Origin: Kryptolebias marmoratus
Taxonomy: Eukaryota; Chordata; Actinopteri; Cyprinodontiformes; Rivulidae
Assembly: GCF_001649575.2 (NCBI RefSeq)
Contig: NC_051434.1
Span: 7,062,907 to 7,126,906 of the forward strand
Direction: 5' to 3'
DNA: 64,000 bases
Below, piece after piece: positions 35,603 through 47,000 of the stretch; the first letter of the stretch is position 1, and each line of letters starts with the position of its first letter. A program made the position numbers and the translations under genes. The notes beneath the pieces were generated by a model. That model searched no databases. It saw only the letters and a program-made list of their open reading frames with translations, and had not been told where the DNA came from.

Positions 35603-35755
35603 ACTTAAAAGACTTTTTTATAAGAGTGGCAGAAATGGGCTTCCGTAGTTTTACTGTAGCCTACTTGTTTTTACAAGTTACAGAGTAAAAAAACATTAAA
35701 AACTGACTTTAACTTCGTGGCAGTAAAACCTAAATCAGCCAGAAACAAAATGAAA

Positions 35756-36160
35756 CTCGGAAGCCCCGCCCCCCTTCATCTCAGTTGGCTCTTTGTCACG
35801 TGACTCTTTTCCCGCAGCAGAAAGTCACATGACCGCGTCCTCGAGGGGCTGCTGCCTACTTCCGCTTCCACCTGCGGAGGAAAGAGAGAGAGAATAAACA
35901 AATAAACAAATAACAGCTGAATTTGTCCGCTTCCTCGCCGCGGGAGAGAAGCGCGTCCGGCCGGGGGTGGAAGCCGTCTGAGCAGCGGGGAGATGAGCGC
36001 CGAGCGGCGGGAGGGCGGAGCGTTCTGACCGGGCGAAACCGACACCGCGAGCCGCCGCCGACTAGATCAGAAACAAAAGGGTTTTTCTCTGAGTTAGCCG
36101 ACTCGTTTCTGCTTATAACCCCCCTCCACAGTTTAGGTTTAGGTTGGTGGGCCTCCTGAT
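35756..36160 (+). promoter_or_regulatory. scamp3: scamp3 promoter and 5' UTR region
   Basis: A G+C- and CpG-rich block immediately upstream of the scamp3 ATG. It includes CGCCG-rich sequence at 35930-36060 and CACGTGAC and CACATGAC near 35798-35832. It is the likely CpG-type promoter. No TATA box is evident. Confidence 0.5.
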
Positions 36161-39100
36161 ATGTCCCAGTACACAAGCTTCCCAGAACCGATGGAGGACC
36201 AGAACCCCTTCCAGGTGGGTGTCCAGGTGGAGCCGAGGCTCCTGCTGCCTTCAGCTCCCATCTGCGCTTCTTAACAGCCTCTGCTCTTCCCAACAAGGGT
36301 CACACTGATAAGCCAGGCTTCCCGGCGAACGCAGCGACTTGACAAATGTGACAAATCCCTGTTTTTAATGGAATAATAATAATAATAATAATAATGTGTG
36401 TTTTCTGCTTTAGGACCCAGCTGTGGCTCAGCACAGCAGCAGCACAGGATACGCAACACTGGACCTTTACAACCCCTTTGACAAACCAGCTGGGGTGAGC
36501 AGATTAAAAAAAACACAACTGAAGCAGAAACTTGTTGCTTCGCTTCGTCACCATCTGTGTATTTTGTGCCACAGTAACTCATGTTTCGCTTGGGAAAACA
36601 TTTATTGTCCATAAACACGTCAAAAGCAAATGATTTTGCCTGAAAGAGCCTCAAAGGATCTTCCAAACGATGCCAAGATTGTGCATCTCGGTTAAAAAAT
36701 AGCAAGGTCGGTGCTTGTTAAAAGTCTAAATCTAAATCTGGGGGACAAATAACATCCTGGATTTCCGCTGAATGACGTGAAAAATTGTCATCTATCACAG
36801 AAATTGTCACAATTCCTACATATTTTCACAGACATGCCATGAAACGTTCAGCAGGAGGGCTTTGATGAACGTTTAGAAGCGTCTTCAGTGGTTAGAACGA
36901 TATTAATTGGGTATTTTTTTAAATGAATAACTAGAAATTAACCTTTTATTTACTCCAAATATTGGTTTTGTTACTGCATCAGGTTTTTCCATTTCCACAT
37001 TTTGCTACGTGCTGATGAACTGAAGTGGTTGACCTTTGGTGAATAAGTAGTTGAAAACAAACTAACAGTCTGTTAGGTTGTTTAGGAAGTCTTTCATACT
37101 TACAAACTTATTGTTGTTTATGGAGGGAAAAAAAGTCACTTTAAAATGAGCATGTGCGCCTGTTTGTGTTCATTCGAGGCCCAAAATAATTTCATTCGTT
37201 CATTTTAACCGGACAGTCTCGGCTTTTCTTCAGATTTTTGCCCAGAGTAATGAATGCACGTGTTTCCTTTCTCGTTTTAACCATGCAACAGCCTCCGCCG
37301 CCGTACGAAGCCACCTCTCCCCCAGCCCCGCCCGCACAAACACCGCAAACGCCGTCCAGCAGGACGACGCCCACCGAACCCCGGAACTACGGCTCCTATA
37401 ACTCCCAGGTATCCGTGACGCTGTGTTCGTAACTCCAGTGGAAGCTGGGTTAACAGATGGAGGAGGGGGATCAGGGAAAATGCGTTTGATCGGATGAATT
37501 TTAAAACCTGGATATTATCTGTCCTCGAAATCGAATATTTTAAAACGGCATCTTGTTCGCTGCCTGTTTGAGCCCTTGTCACGACAGCGCTCTTATCTGT
37601 CGTCTCTCTGTGTAAGCCCGCGGTGAACGCCACCACGGCAGAGCTCCTCAGGAGGCAGGAGGAGCTGGAGAGGAAAGCCCAGGACCTGGAAAGGAGAGAA
37701 CGGGAGCTGCAGTCCCACAGCCTCGGACCCGGAGCCAGTAAGAACCGGAGGAGATGAGGAGGGACAGGGAACTTTAGGCTGAGAATTCCCATTTTTTATT
37801 TCAGTCTTAGATTATGGATTTAACTGTGATGTTTTCCCATCCGACACCTTTAAAATGGCAGTATTAAAGTAAATGTATCCACGAGGATAAACATCGTTAT
37901 TTCTCCTCTCCAGCCCGTCAGAACAACTGGCCCCCGCTGCCTTCTTTCTGCCCCGTGGGCCCCTGCTTCTACCAAGACATCGGCGTGGAGATCAGCCAGC
38001 GCTTCCAGCGCATCGTCTCCATCATGTACTACTTCTGGCTGTGTGAGTCCCCCGTCCGTATCCTTCTGTCCCACTGGAGCTCTTTGGCGTTTCAGGAGTC
38101 TGATTATCCGAAGCCGACTCTGAAAGGGTCTACCCGGGCTCGTGTCTCGGTGGCCAGAGCTGGTCCTCACAAAGACCGAGGCGCCGCTGCTAGTCTAAGG
38201 TTCTGAAACGACAAGCAGCTTCATGCTTCTCTTTATTTTAAGCTCGGTTAAAAGCGAAACAAGGATTATGGATCTAAAGAGTTGACGAATTCGAATTTAG
38301 GCAACACTTAAACTTCAACTTTGATACCAATTTTTACAAAATGACATTAAAAGTGTGCCCAAAACTCATTTTTTATTAGCAGGATAGATTACTTTATAAA
38401 ATGTAATTAGCCACGACATTATGTTTTTTACTTGAAAGGATTAAATTTAAAGATTCATATAAAATGTAAAGCTCTGCGCCTTGTTTAGTGCCTCTTAGCT
38501 TTAGGTAAGTCTGTTGTCCTTTATCCACAGATAACAGAGCACAAAAAGCTTTATGCAGTTTATCCGTATTTTATAGCTACACACAGAAAGCAGAGATGAT
38601 TTGTGTGGTTTGGGATGTTAGCAGCCTGAAAAAAACAGTCAGGAAAAGCTAAAATGTTGGGATTTTTTTTAACTGTAGCCTTTAAAACCCTTTTTATAGA
38701 CGTTTTGCTCATTTATTTTAATTATTTAAATGTTTTGTCACAGATTTAAAAAGTGGTAATCATCCTCTAAACACTGACATTGTATTTTTTAATCCATTGT
38801 AACGGTTTAAATATTATATTTTTTTTCTTTTAATAAGCCATGAACTTAAAGGATATCATTGAATAGTTGATAAAGGTTGTAAAATTGGCCTTTTTGTGTT
38901 TCTTAAGCGCCGTGTCTTGATGTGAAGACATTCAAAAAGACTAATTTAAACTCAACACTGGACCAAAACAAACTAACAAACTGTGTTTTCTTGCATGAGC
39001 TAAGGTCTTCTCAGATGGTTTTATTGGGGGGGGAGAAAGGTGCTTTTTTTTATTGCTGCGTTTTCTTTCCCCTTTTCGTTCACCCGCCTCTGTTGTTTTT

Positions 39101-42100
39101 GTTTTTCCTCCGGTCTGTAGTCTGCACCGGCACGCTCCTCTTTAACCTGATCTCCTCCCTGGCTTTCTTCTGCGTGGACACCACCACTGGTTCTGGCTTT
39201 GGCCTCTCCATCCTCTGGGCCATCCTCTTCACCCCCTGCTCCTTCGTCTGCTGGTACCGGCCCGTTTACAAAGCCTTCAGGTGGTTACCGCCGTCTCGTA
39301 GAAACGCGTGCTGGTTGCGATAATGTCACTAAACCGATGAACTCAGCAATGCTTTTTTTTCTCTCCTGTAGGAGTGACAGCTCCTTCAACTTCTTCCTCT
39401 TCTTCTTCATTTTCTTTGTCCAAGTGGGCGTCTTCATCATCATGACCATTGGCATCCCGGGATCAGGATACAGGTATGACTGATAAATGAACAAATAAAA
39501 CAAAATTTTATGGCTATAATCTGTGATCTAGTGCTTATAGCTGGAAGTAACCCTTGTGGTCAGGATTATGTTGGTAAATATGTCAATTTGTGTGATTTTT
39601 CTCATTTTTTTGCTGTTATATTGTTTGGTATCATGCAGAACTCCCTGTAAACCAAGGCAGTGAAGTGATTATTACCTTAGACCGCAACTATTAGTTATTA
39701 TTTACACCTGGTGCTTTTCCTCGCAGTCGTCCCACTTTAACCCTTTTAAAACCACGGGGATCACCGGTGACTCAGAAAGCTCCAGAAAAAACTGTCTGAG
39801 TTGTTGTAAAAAAGTTTGAATTAGATTTTACCAATCTAAGAAATGTTCAATCTGCACTTTACAAGAATTTCTGAAAAGAAAATTCAATTCAGTTTGTCCT
39901 TTTCTTCTTATAGCACACAGTTTTAGGTATTTAATTACATAAGAATGTTAAATACATGACAGATTTTGAAAGTTTTACTTCTCCTAGAAAAAGGGTGTAA
40001 ATTATTTACACATAGGGCATTTTTTGACACAATTATTGACAAAAATAGACAAGAAAGACCAGGCGTTTTATTAAATATATCTATTAATATGGTGCTAAAA
40101 GGGTTCACCCTCTCTCCTTGTGTTTTCACGTCCCTCAGCGGTTGGATTGTGAGCCTGGAGGCTCTGAGTAAAAGTACGCCTGTTGGTGTGATCATGATCA
40201 TAAACTCCATCTTCTTCAGCGCCCAGACCGCCATGGGGGTGATCCTGCTGAAAAAGGTGAGGCGCGTTTTCTAAGCGTGGGGAAACCTCTCGGGTAGTGA
40301 AACCGTAAGGCGCGTTTTTAGGTAGGTTCTGATTAATTTATGTTGTTTTGTGAAGAGGATGTGTAGAACCGAGCCACAAGTGGGTTGGATTAAACGAGAC
40401 ATTAACTGAGACCTGGAGACTCACTCCTGAGTGACGGGAGGATGGACCGACGGATCGGAGCCTCGTCTTCAGTGATGAGGGCGTTGCTTCGATCGGTCGT
40501 GGTAAAAAGACAAAACTCAGGATTTACTGGTCCATCTACGATCCAACCCTCACCTGCGGTCAGGAGGTTAAACCTCTGCGACCCGACCATGGATGAGCTG
40601 TAGAAAGATGGAGAATCTATACTGATAAACCCAGAAAAACCTGGTTGTGTAGAAACTTGTGTACTTGATGGTGCCGAGTTCGGCAAGTGAGCGAAATCTG
40701 TTGTGTCGGAAGGTAAATTTAAAACACATAAAGATCATTGGCAAATAGTCTGGGGGGAAAAAAGTGAAAAGAAACATCTTTTACCTCTATTTTTGTTTAT
40801 GTACCTGACGGTAACTGTGTTTCACATGATTCAGTTTTCAGGATTTACATCAAGGTCAAAATCATCAGCCGAGTGTTTTTATATACCAGTATTTATCTTA
40901 TCATAACCTCCACCTTAGATTAAAAACAAAAAAATCAGCTTCCTTCCAAGAACATTTGAACCAAGCATTTGAAATGTTGGTTTGGAGAGAATAAATCTAT
41001 TTCTGTGGTCCTGTCAGAAGGTGGCAGCGTTGTGTGTTTTGTTCGTGGCTGGGAAACTAAAAGTGTTGCTGCTAATCAGAAACAAACCTTTTGGGGAAGA
41101 AAAACCAGACAAAATCAGTCTAACTGGACCATAAACGCCAGGTAAACACTGAATCTTTTTGTTTCTAACCAAGGACAGAGATACAACCAGCTTCCATCGT
41201 CCGTCTGCAGCTAATATGCACCAAAAACACAATGAATACTTTAATAAAGTGTGTAGAAAGGATAGATGTTGCTTCTGGGTACCAAAGTAGAACTGTGGTA
41301 GAAGATCTTTATGCTGTTAATGGGTAGGAATGAGTTAAAATGTAAAAAGGTTGACAATTTTCCCAATCAGTTGTTGGATTCAGTCACTAGTTTCAAGTTT
41401 TCCATGGTCCATCGTGTCATTAATTTAGTGAATTGTGGTCTGGTTTAGAGTAAATTGGATGTGATTTAGTTCAGGCTCCACCGTCCTGGAAGGTTTTTGT
41501 TTTTTTTCCTGCTCCGACACACCTGATTCAAACGGTTTAATCACCTCCTCGCCAAATCCTCAGGTTCTCCAGCAACACGTCCTCAAGTCAGTCATTTTAA
41601 AGCAGGAGCACGTCTAAAACATGCAGGAGAGCGAGGAACGGAGTTTGACTCGTGTGCTTCAGGCCTAATCTGCCCCGAGATGATTAGTTTGGGAAGAATA
41701 ATGCATCTTTACAACGTGTACCTCCCAAACGTGCACTCAAACATGCTTGGTTTTATTAATATGAGAATCAGGAGCAAACTGGTGCTCAGAGTCGATTGAG
41801 TGTGAGGATTAAATCGCTGCACAGAGCTTCCTGAATCCCCCCCTTTTTTTAAAAATGTAGCATTAAAGGTTTAGACGCATTATTTCTTTGGGAAAAAAAT
41901 GAAACTGTTAAGCTGGTTTTTACACTTTGTTAGCAGCTCAGTGCAAGAGCGTCGTCCTTTGGTCAAATAGTCAGTCGAGAACGGCCTCGAATAAAAGCCA
42001 CAATATCGGGTTGTGGGTGTCGTTTTCCGCTGCCCCCCACCCATTCATCGTTCATAATATAACGATGAATGGCTCCACGTATCGTGTCAACGTGCCACGC

Positions 42101-42265
42101 TCCTCTTCGCTCCAGGTCCACAGCATGTACAGGCAGACCGACGCCAGCTTCCAGAAGGCTCAGGCCGAGTTCGCCACCGGAGTCATGTCCAATCAGGCCG
42201 TGCGCCAAGCCGCCTCCACCGCCGCCTCCTCTGCCGCCCAGGGGGCCTTCGCCTCGCCTCAGTAG
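36161..42265 (+). CDS. scamp3: Secretory carrier-associated membrane protein 3 (SCAMP3)
   Basis: Nine coding exons give 343 residues: 36161-36214, 36414-36494, 37292-37408, 37617-37737, 37914-38042, 39121-39280, 39372-39473, 40139-40256 and 42116-42265. The cytosolic N-terminus has two NPF motifs (QNPFQ, YNPFD) for EH-domain partners, a PPPPYE (PPxY) motif, and a coiled coil ([20 protein letters not shown]). [20 protein letters not shown] follows. Four membrane spans lie at about residues 157-180, 190-210, 226-248 and 270-292. The conserved cytosolic E-peptide [11 protein letters not shown] at about 211-221 lies after span 2. SCAMPs cycle between the trans-Golgi, endosomes and the plasma membrane. 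Assignment to SCAMP3 rather than SCAMP1 or 2 rests on the PY motif, the TEPRNYGSY segment and ash1l nearby (human 1q22). The human SCAMP3 PSAP motif is not seen. Confidence 0.95.
36372..36395. repeat. (AAT)n microsatellite in scamp3 intron 1
   Basis: About eight AAT triplets, roughly 20-40 bases upstream of the exon 2 acceptor. Confidence 0.9.
41014..41027 (+). promoter_or_regulatory. CTCF-like motif 4 in scamp3 intron 8
   Basis: TCAGAAGGTGGCAG fits CCASNAGRKGGCRS at 13 of 14 positions, in plus orientation. Confidence 0.4.
41471..41655. mobile_element. Degraded interspersed repeat of the fish hAT/MITE type
   Basis: The stretch contains ACACCTGATTCAAACGG, TTTAATCACCTCC, then TCTAAAACATGCAGGA and GGAGTTTGACTC. 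In my knowledge these phrases recur in this order in a very common teleost repeat that ends in GAGTTTGACACCCCTG. Ends and target duplication are not clear here. Confidence 0.45.
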
Positions 42266-42803
42266 AGACGGACGGACGAGGAGGGTGCTCCCAGCTCCAC
42301 GGAGGACCCGAGTCGATTCGACAACCGTCTGGGCTCGTCTAGCTTTAGAAATCATACGTGACAAATTGCCAAACGGAATTAACCAAAATCGTAAAAAGAC
42401 TGATTGGTGTAGTCTTAAAACGAGGTGGAAAATGCAGGAAAATGCGACTGTTTTGCTTCTGTTTTTAATTGCTTTAAAAAATAAATATAAATTACTTAGG
42501 AACCTGTGTTTTTGGAAAGGTGCAAAAAAACTGGAGCTGCACTCTGAATTAATTATATTTGAGGTGCTCTGAAACAGCACTTTTTATAGCTTATGTGTGA
42601 ACTAACAATAGAAAGGAGGATACTTATTAACTGCATTGCCAAATCATTTCACATCGTAAAGAATATAAAGTATTGTTTTAAGTATTTGTCACTGTTCTGT
42701 TTGTGCTTATTGTGTTATACCAGTTCTGTTTCTTGACTTTTTTATAATAAGTGTCATGCTTTCACAATTTGCTGCTGTTATTGATTTATCCGAGTGCCAG
42801 AAT

Positions 42804-42809
42804 AATAAA
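42804..42809 (+). terminator. scamp3: scamp3 polyadenylation signal
   Basis: AATAAA about 540 bases after the stop codon. A second copy lies at 42897-42902. Confidence 0.55.
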
Positions 42810-43075
42810 CTTTTTTTTAAACAAGTGTTTTGACGTGTGTACGTGGTCACTGAGCCAATCAAATGGTTTGAGCACAGTAGTTGTCCTAATGTCGTTAAAT
42901 AAAGTCACTGTTAATATCTGATCGGGTTAATAATATTTATTAATATTTAGCTGTTTCTGCTAAGAGTGAGGTCATCATGGAAAATACAACTGAACATTTT
43001 CCACAAAAACACAGGACAACATTAGAAGAGTTAAAATGTATTATATAAAAATCTGTCAGTTTGGCAAAACTTAGA

Positions 43076-43480
43076 TTTTAGCTTGTGTTTTGGTACTTTT
43101 AGCCACTCTTTTACTACATTCACCTTTTTAGATAACCTTTTACCTAGCCTTCAGCTACATTGAACTTTTAGCTAGTCCTTTTGCTACATTCAACTTTGAG
43201 CTAGAGCTAGCCTTATGCCACTTTTAGCTTCTAGCTACCATCTTGCTTCTTTTAGCTAGTGTTTTGCTCATTTTAGCTAGTCTTTTTTGCTACCTTTAAT
43301 TTTGCTACATATAGCTTTTAGCTAGTGTGTTACCCCATTTCACTAGTCTTTTGGATACATTTAACAGTTAGCATTTTGCTTATAATACCTTTGTGGTAGT
43401 TTTTTGTTACTTTTAGCTTCTAGCTATCATTTTACTACATTTAGCTTTTAGCTAGTGTTTTGTTTCTTTTAGCTCTAAGA
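43076..43480. repeat. Irregular minisatellite, TTTTAGCTAGCCTTTTGCTAC-type units
   Basis: Units of about 20-45 bases built from TTTTAGCTAG, CTTTTGCTACATT and TTAGCTTCTAGCTA recur irregularly for about 400 bases. They are the reverse complement of the units around the hAT-like element at 12640-13620. The array lies between scamp3 and the RING gene. Confidence 0.75.
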
Positions 43481-43799
43481 ACTGTTTCAGCTTTCCCAGC
43501 AGATCCCATCCAGCGCTCAGCATTCAGTGGATTTTAGCAGAAACATGCAGTTTGAAATAAGCTGCAGCTTTAAACCCGAACCTATCAGACTGAACAGACA
43601 AAAAGCTTAAAGTAGCTTCAGTGAACCAAAGTATATTTCTGTGTTCAACAACTTCCCCTGCAGAAAAACAAACAAACACGATTCTTCTGCTGTGGTTTCA
43701 TTTATCACACACAAACAGATGTGCGCTGGCTCTTAAAAATAAGGAACAAACTGTGTTCCCGTAAAAAACTTAATAAGAAACGTTAATTTACAGTTTTAC

Positions 43800-44099
43800 A
43801 CGATTCCTCGCAGTTTTGCGGAGCTAGCTTGGCTGTTAGCTAATGTTTGTTTTGATTTTTTAACGTACGTAACGTTTCCAACGGCTGCCGAACGGTGAAA
43901 GGTGAAATGCCTCCGCGCGGATTTTTTTTTTCTTTTTTAAATTAATTTTATTTTTAATGTACGCGTAATCTAACCTAAATCTCAGCCGGAGTGACTTCGC
44001 TCTGGGAGGGGGGTTTATCTTCCCGACCTGTCAAACCCTCCCGCTGGAGACTTTTATGGGCTGCCGAGGCGACGTCAGGGACTACTTTTCACCGCGAAG
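43800..44099 (+). promoter_or_regulatory. Promoter region of the RNF115-like gene
   Basis: A CpG-containing stretch directly before the ATG at 44100, including GGCGACGTCAGGG near 44067 (a CRE-like GACGTCA) and the AAGATGGCGG context at the start codon. The transcription start is not visible. Confidence 0.4.
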
Positions 44100-47000
44100 A
44101 TGGCGGAGGCTGCGGATACGCCGCAACCCCAACGCCGGTTTTACTGCCACTGCTGTAAATGCGAGACGAAGCCCGGGCTGTCGGTGAGTTTTTATTAACG
44201 TCCCGAGACTCGAGGAATTTAAAAAAATAAATAAATAAACAAATAAAGTTCAGCCTGTTTTGATGGCGGAGGCGTTAACTTCAAACGAGTAAATGTTTAC
44301 CTCGGAGCTGAAACCTGAAACAAGAGGCTGTTAAATCACAGCCCGGCCGTAAAACGTCTCTAAAAGAGGTCCTCTTGTGCGCAAAATGCGCACAAAGCTG
44401 TTAAATTAGAATGTTAGGGTAAAATGTTCACTTCGCCATATTTAGAAACGCCACCGCTGTCCTCTGTGTCCAGTTGTCAACTGAGAGAGGCGGCTGTATG
44501 GCAAACCGGTGTATCATATATTAATCAGTAATGATCATACTATCCTGTGCTGGCAAAATGAGTCACAATGAGGACATTTTCACTATAGAGTTATTATTTT
44601 CAAATTCATCGTCTGAAAACTTTCAAAATGATACGTAGTTTGTTGATTTTTGGCGATTTGTTGCCTGGTTATCAACAAGAATACATAAACTAACCCTGGT
44701 TTTATTTGTAATATGTCAAATCATTCCTACAGAAACATACATTACCTTCTCCCAGTTTCACATTATTTAAAATATAGAACAAACAGACTTTAATGTCAAA
44801 GAAAGATAGACTGATTCTAAAAAGACATCATTAGCATTTGTTTCTTTTGCCTCATTATGAGTTTTTCTCCATCTTAACAGCTAAAAATCTCCCAACTAAA
44901 CACCGATCATACAGCCACTAATATTTAACTTTGAGACGACAAAAACAGAGCTATTGTTTGTTAAATCAATTCGTTGGGGGTTCGAGCCGTTGTTGCTGAA
45001 AAGTTGTTGTTCAGGAGTTATCAGAGCGTAGCTTCATGGTTAGAGCCAGGTCTGAATGGGGTCAGAAATTAAATTAATGGTTTGATTATATGTTACAATG
45101 ACTTGCCATACAGAGGGTGGTTCACCACATCAGGGCCATCTACTGAGCTAGAGATGGAAATCCACAGTAGGCTGGAAAATGTTTAATTATTGTGTCTTCA
45201 GATTATAAATCATGACTAAAACTGTCAAATTTGTGTCCCATTATTGAATTATTTATAACTGTATAAAAACATAATGATTTTAAAAATCACAGAGCACCTT
45301 AGATTCGATTTCTCAAGATGGACTTTTCTTCCTCCAGGATTTAGTCTGCCCCGCGTGTGAGTCTGGCTTCGTGGAGGAAGTAACAGATGATTCCAGGTAC
45401 AGACACATTTTCAGGTTTTCATGTTTTCATCGACAATAAAACCAGAGTTTAGACAACGTGTTTATCTTATTTAGGATCTGAATGCATTTGGGAATTATGT
45501 GAAAACCTCTTTTATGCTCATAAAGACGCACATTTCTAAAGCTCTTCTTGTGTTTTGTTGCTTTTTAATCATGTAAACCAAAAGACAGTTCCAAAATCTC
45601 TTTCCAAACTTCAACCCAATCCGTCATAAATGAAGAGATTAGTGAAGAAGGTGCTGCATATAGAAGAGCCAAAAAAATGTTCAAGAACGTATAAATGAGT
45701 ATTATAATGGGGCTTTAATTCGAGTTTTGTCAAAATGTAAAGCTTTCAGGAGATCTGTTTGTCATTTCACACCCCTAACAGGTGTGTGTGTGTGTGTGTG
45801 TAGCCTCCTGCAGAACAGCACGCCGTCCTCTGCGGGTTTACCTTCCAGCTCGTTGTTCTCGGAGGTATTTGACACTCGTCACATTTCGGTGAGGACACCC
45901 TCCTCTGGCTCTCGTGGTTTGGCTCGACGGCTGACTTTCTCCGGTCTCGTCCCACAGCTGCTGTTCCTGGAGCATTCCGCGCTGCTGTCAGACCCGCCGT
46001 CCTCCGAGTCGGACTCGGAGTCGGAGGACGGCGGGGACGAGGAGGAGGAGGAGGAGGAGTCCGCGGGTCAGAGCGTTCCTTCTCCAGCGTCACAAGTGGC
46101 CACAGAGGGAGGGGAGCAGGATTCAGCCCTCAGCTCTGAGTCAGAGAGGTCTCCCTGGTCGGGGTGTGTGTGTGTCTGTATGTTTTCAGCTGCTGGACGG
46201 TGAGTAAAATACACCAAAACCCTTCAGCTCAGATTCTTCTCATGTTTAAGATCCTTAGAGGAGTTTCTGACTGACCTCCTTCCTGACGATGGAAACCCCG
46301 GCGCTACAACAACTGGACTGTAAGCTCATTTTTTTTGTTTTGTTTTAAATTTATCAGATAATTAGCTTTTGGTTTCTTTCACTTTGCCGCCCCCGCCCCC
46401 TTTTCTCCCATCCGTCTTTCAGATCCAGCCTCCTGCAGCTGTACTCGAACCCCGGGGATTACGCGTGGGGTCAGGGAAGTCTCGACACATTCATCACGGA
46501 GGTCAGTGGCAGCGAGGGTAACGGCCCCGCCTCACTCTGGGAGACGTCAGGAAGCCATGAACGAGCGCCGCCTTCGTGACGTCTCCTGGAGTGTGGAGAG
46601 ACGAAGGGCTGATGATCGAGTCCTGACACCCCCGTAACTCGCGCTGTTTATCTTCGTTTCATGTCCCGCCTTCTCCTGCCGGCCCAGCTGTTTGGACAGT
46701 TGGAGAACACGGGCCCACCCCCAGCGAAGACGGAGATGATCTCATCGCTGCCGACGGTTCACGTCTCCCAAGAACAGATAGGTGGGGTTTCATGGCGTAC
46801 AGTTCAACTTACTGTGTTTTAAATGCAGCTTTATCTGTTTTTCCGCATTTCCCTTAGACTTTAGTCGTCCTTCAGGCTTTCTGAAAGTCTTATGAAGCTT
46901 TTCTTTGGACTTGGCTGCTTTTTTTTTACTCATTTTCCTCTTCAGTACCTGACCATTATCAGAGGAGTCTTTTTTTTTTCTTTGTTAAGCCACTTAACTC

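Larger units (their letters stand above)
31450..35750. other. Intergenic DNA between crabp2 and scamp3
   Basis: AT-rich sequence of 4.3 kb without recognisable exons or RNA genes. It contains an interspersed repeat fragment (32499), a tandem duplication (33838) and a hAT-like remnant (34962), each listed separately. Confidence 0.55.

Noticed and set aside
44976..44988. tRNA B-box-like GGTTCGAGCC
   Set aside because: No matching A-box at the right distance and no cloverleaf arms can be drawn around it.
46190..46199. 10-base microexon (TTTTCAG|CTGCTGGACG|GTGAGT) in the RING gene
   Set aside because: The upstream frame reads straight through into this block in the same phase, so an extra splice is not needed; a direct splice from 46148 to 46190 causes a frame shift and a stop.
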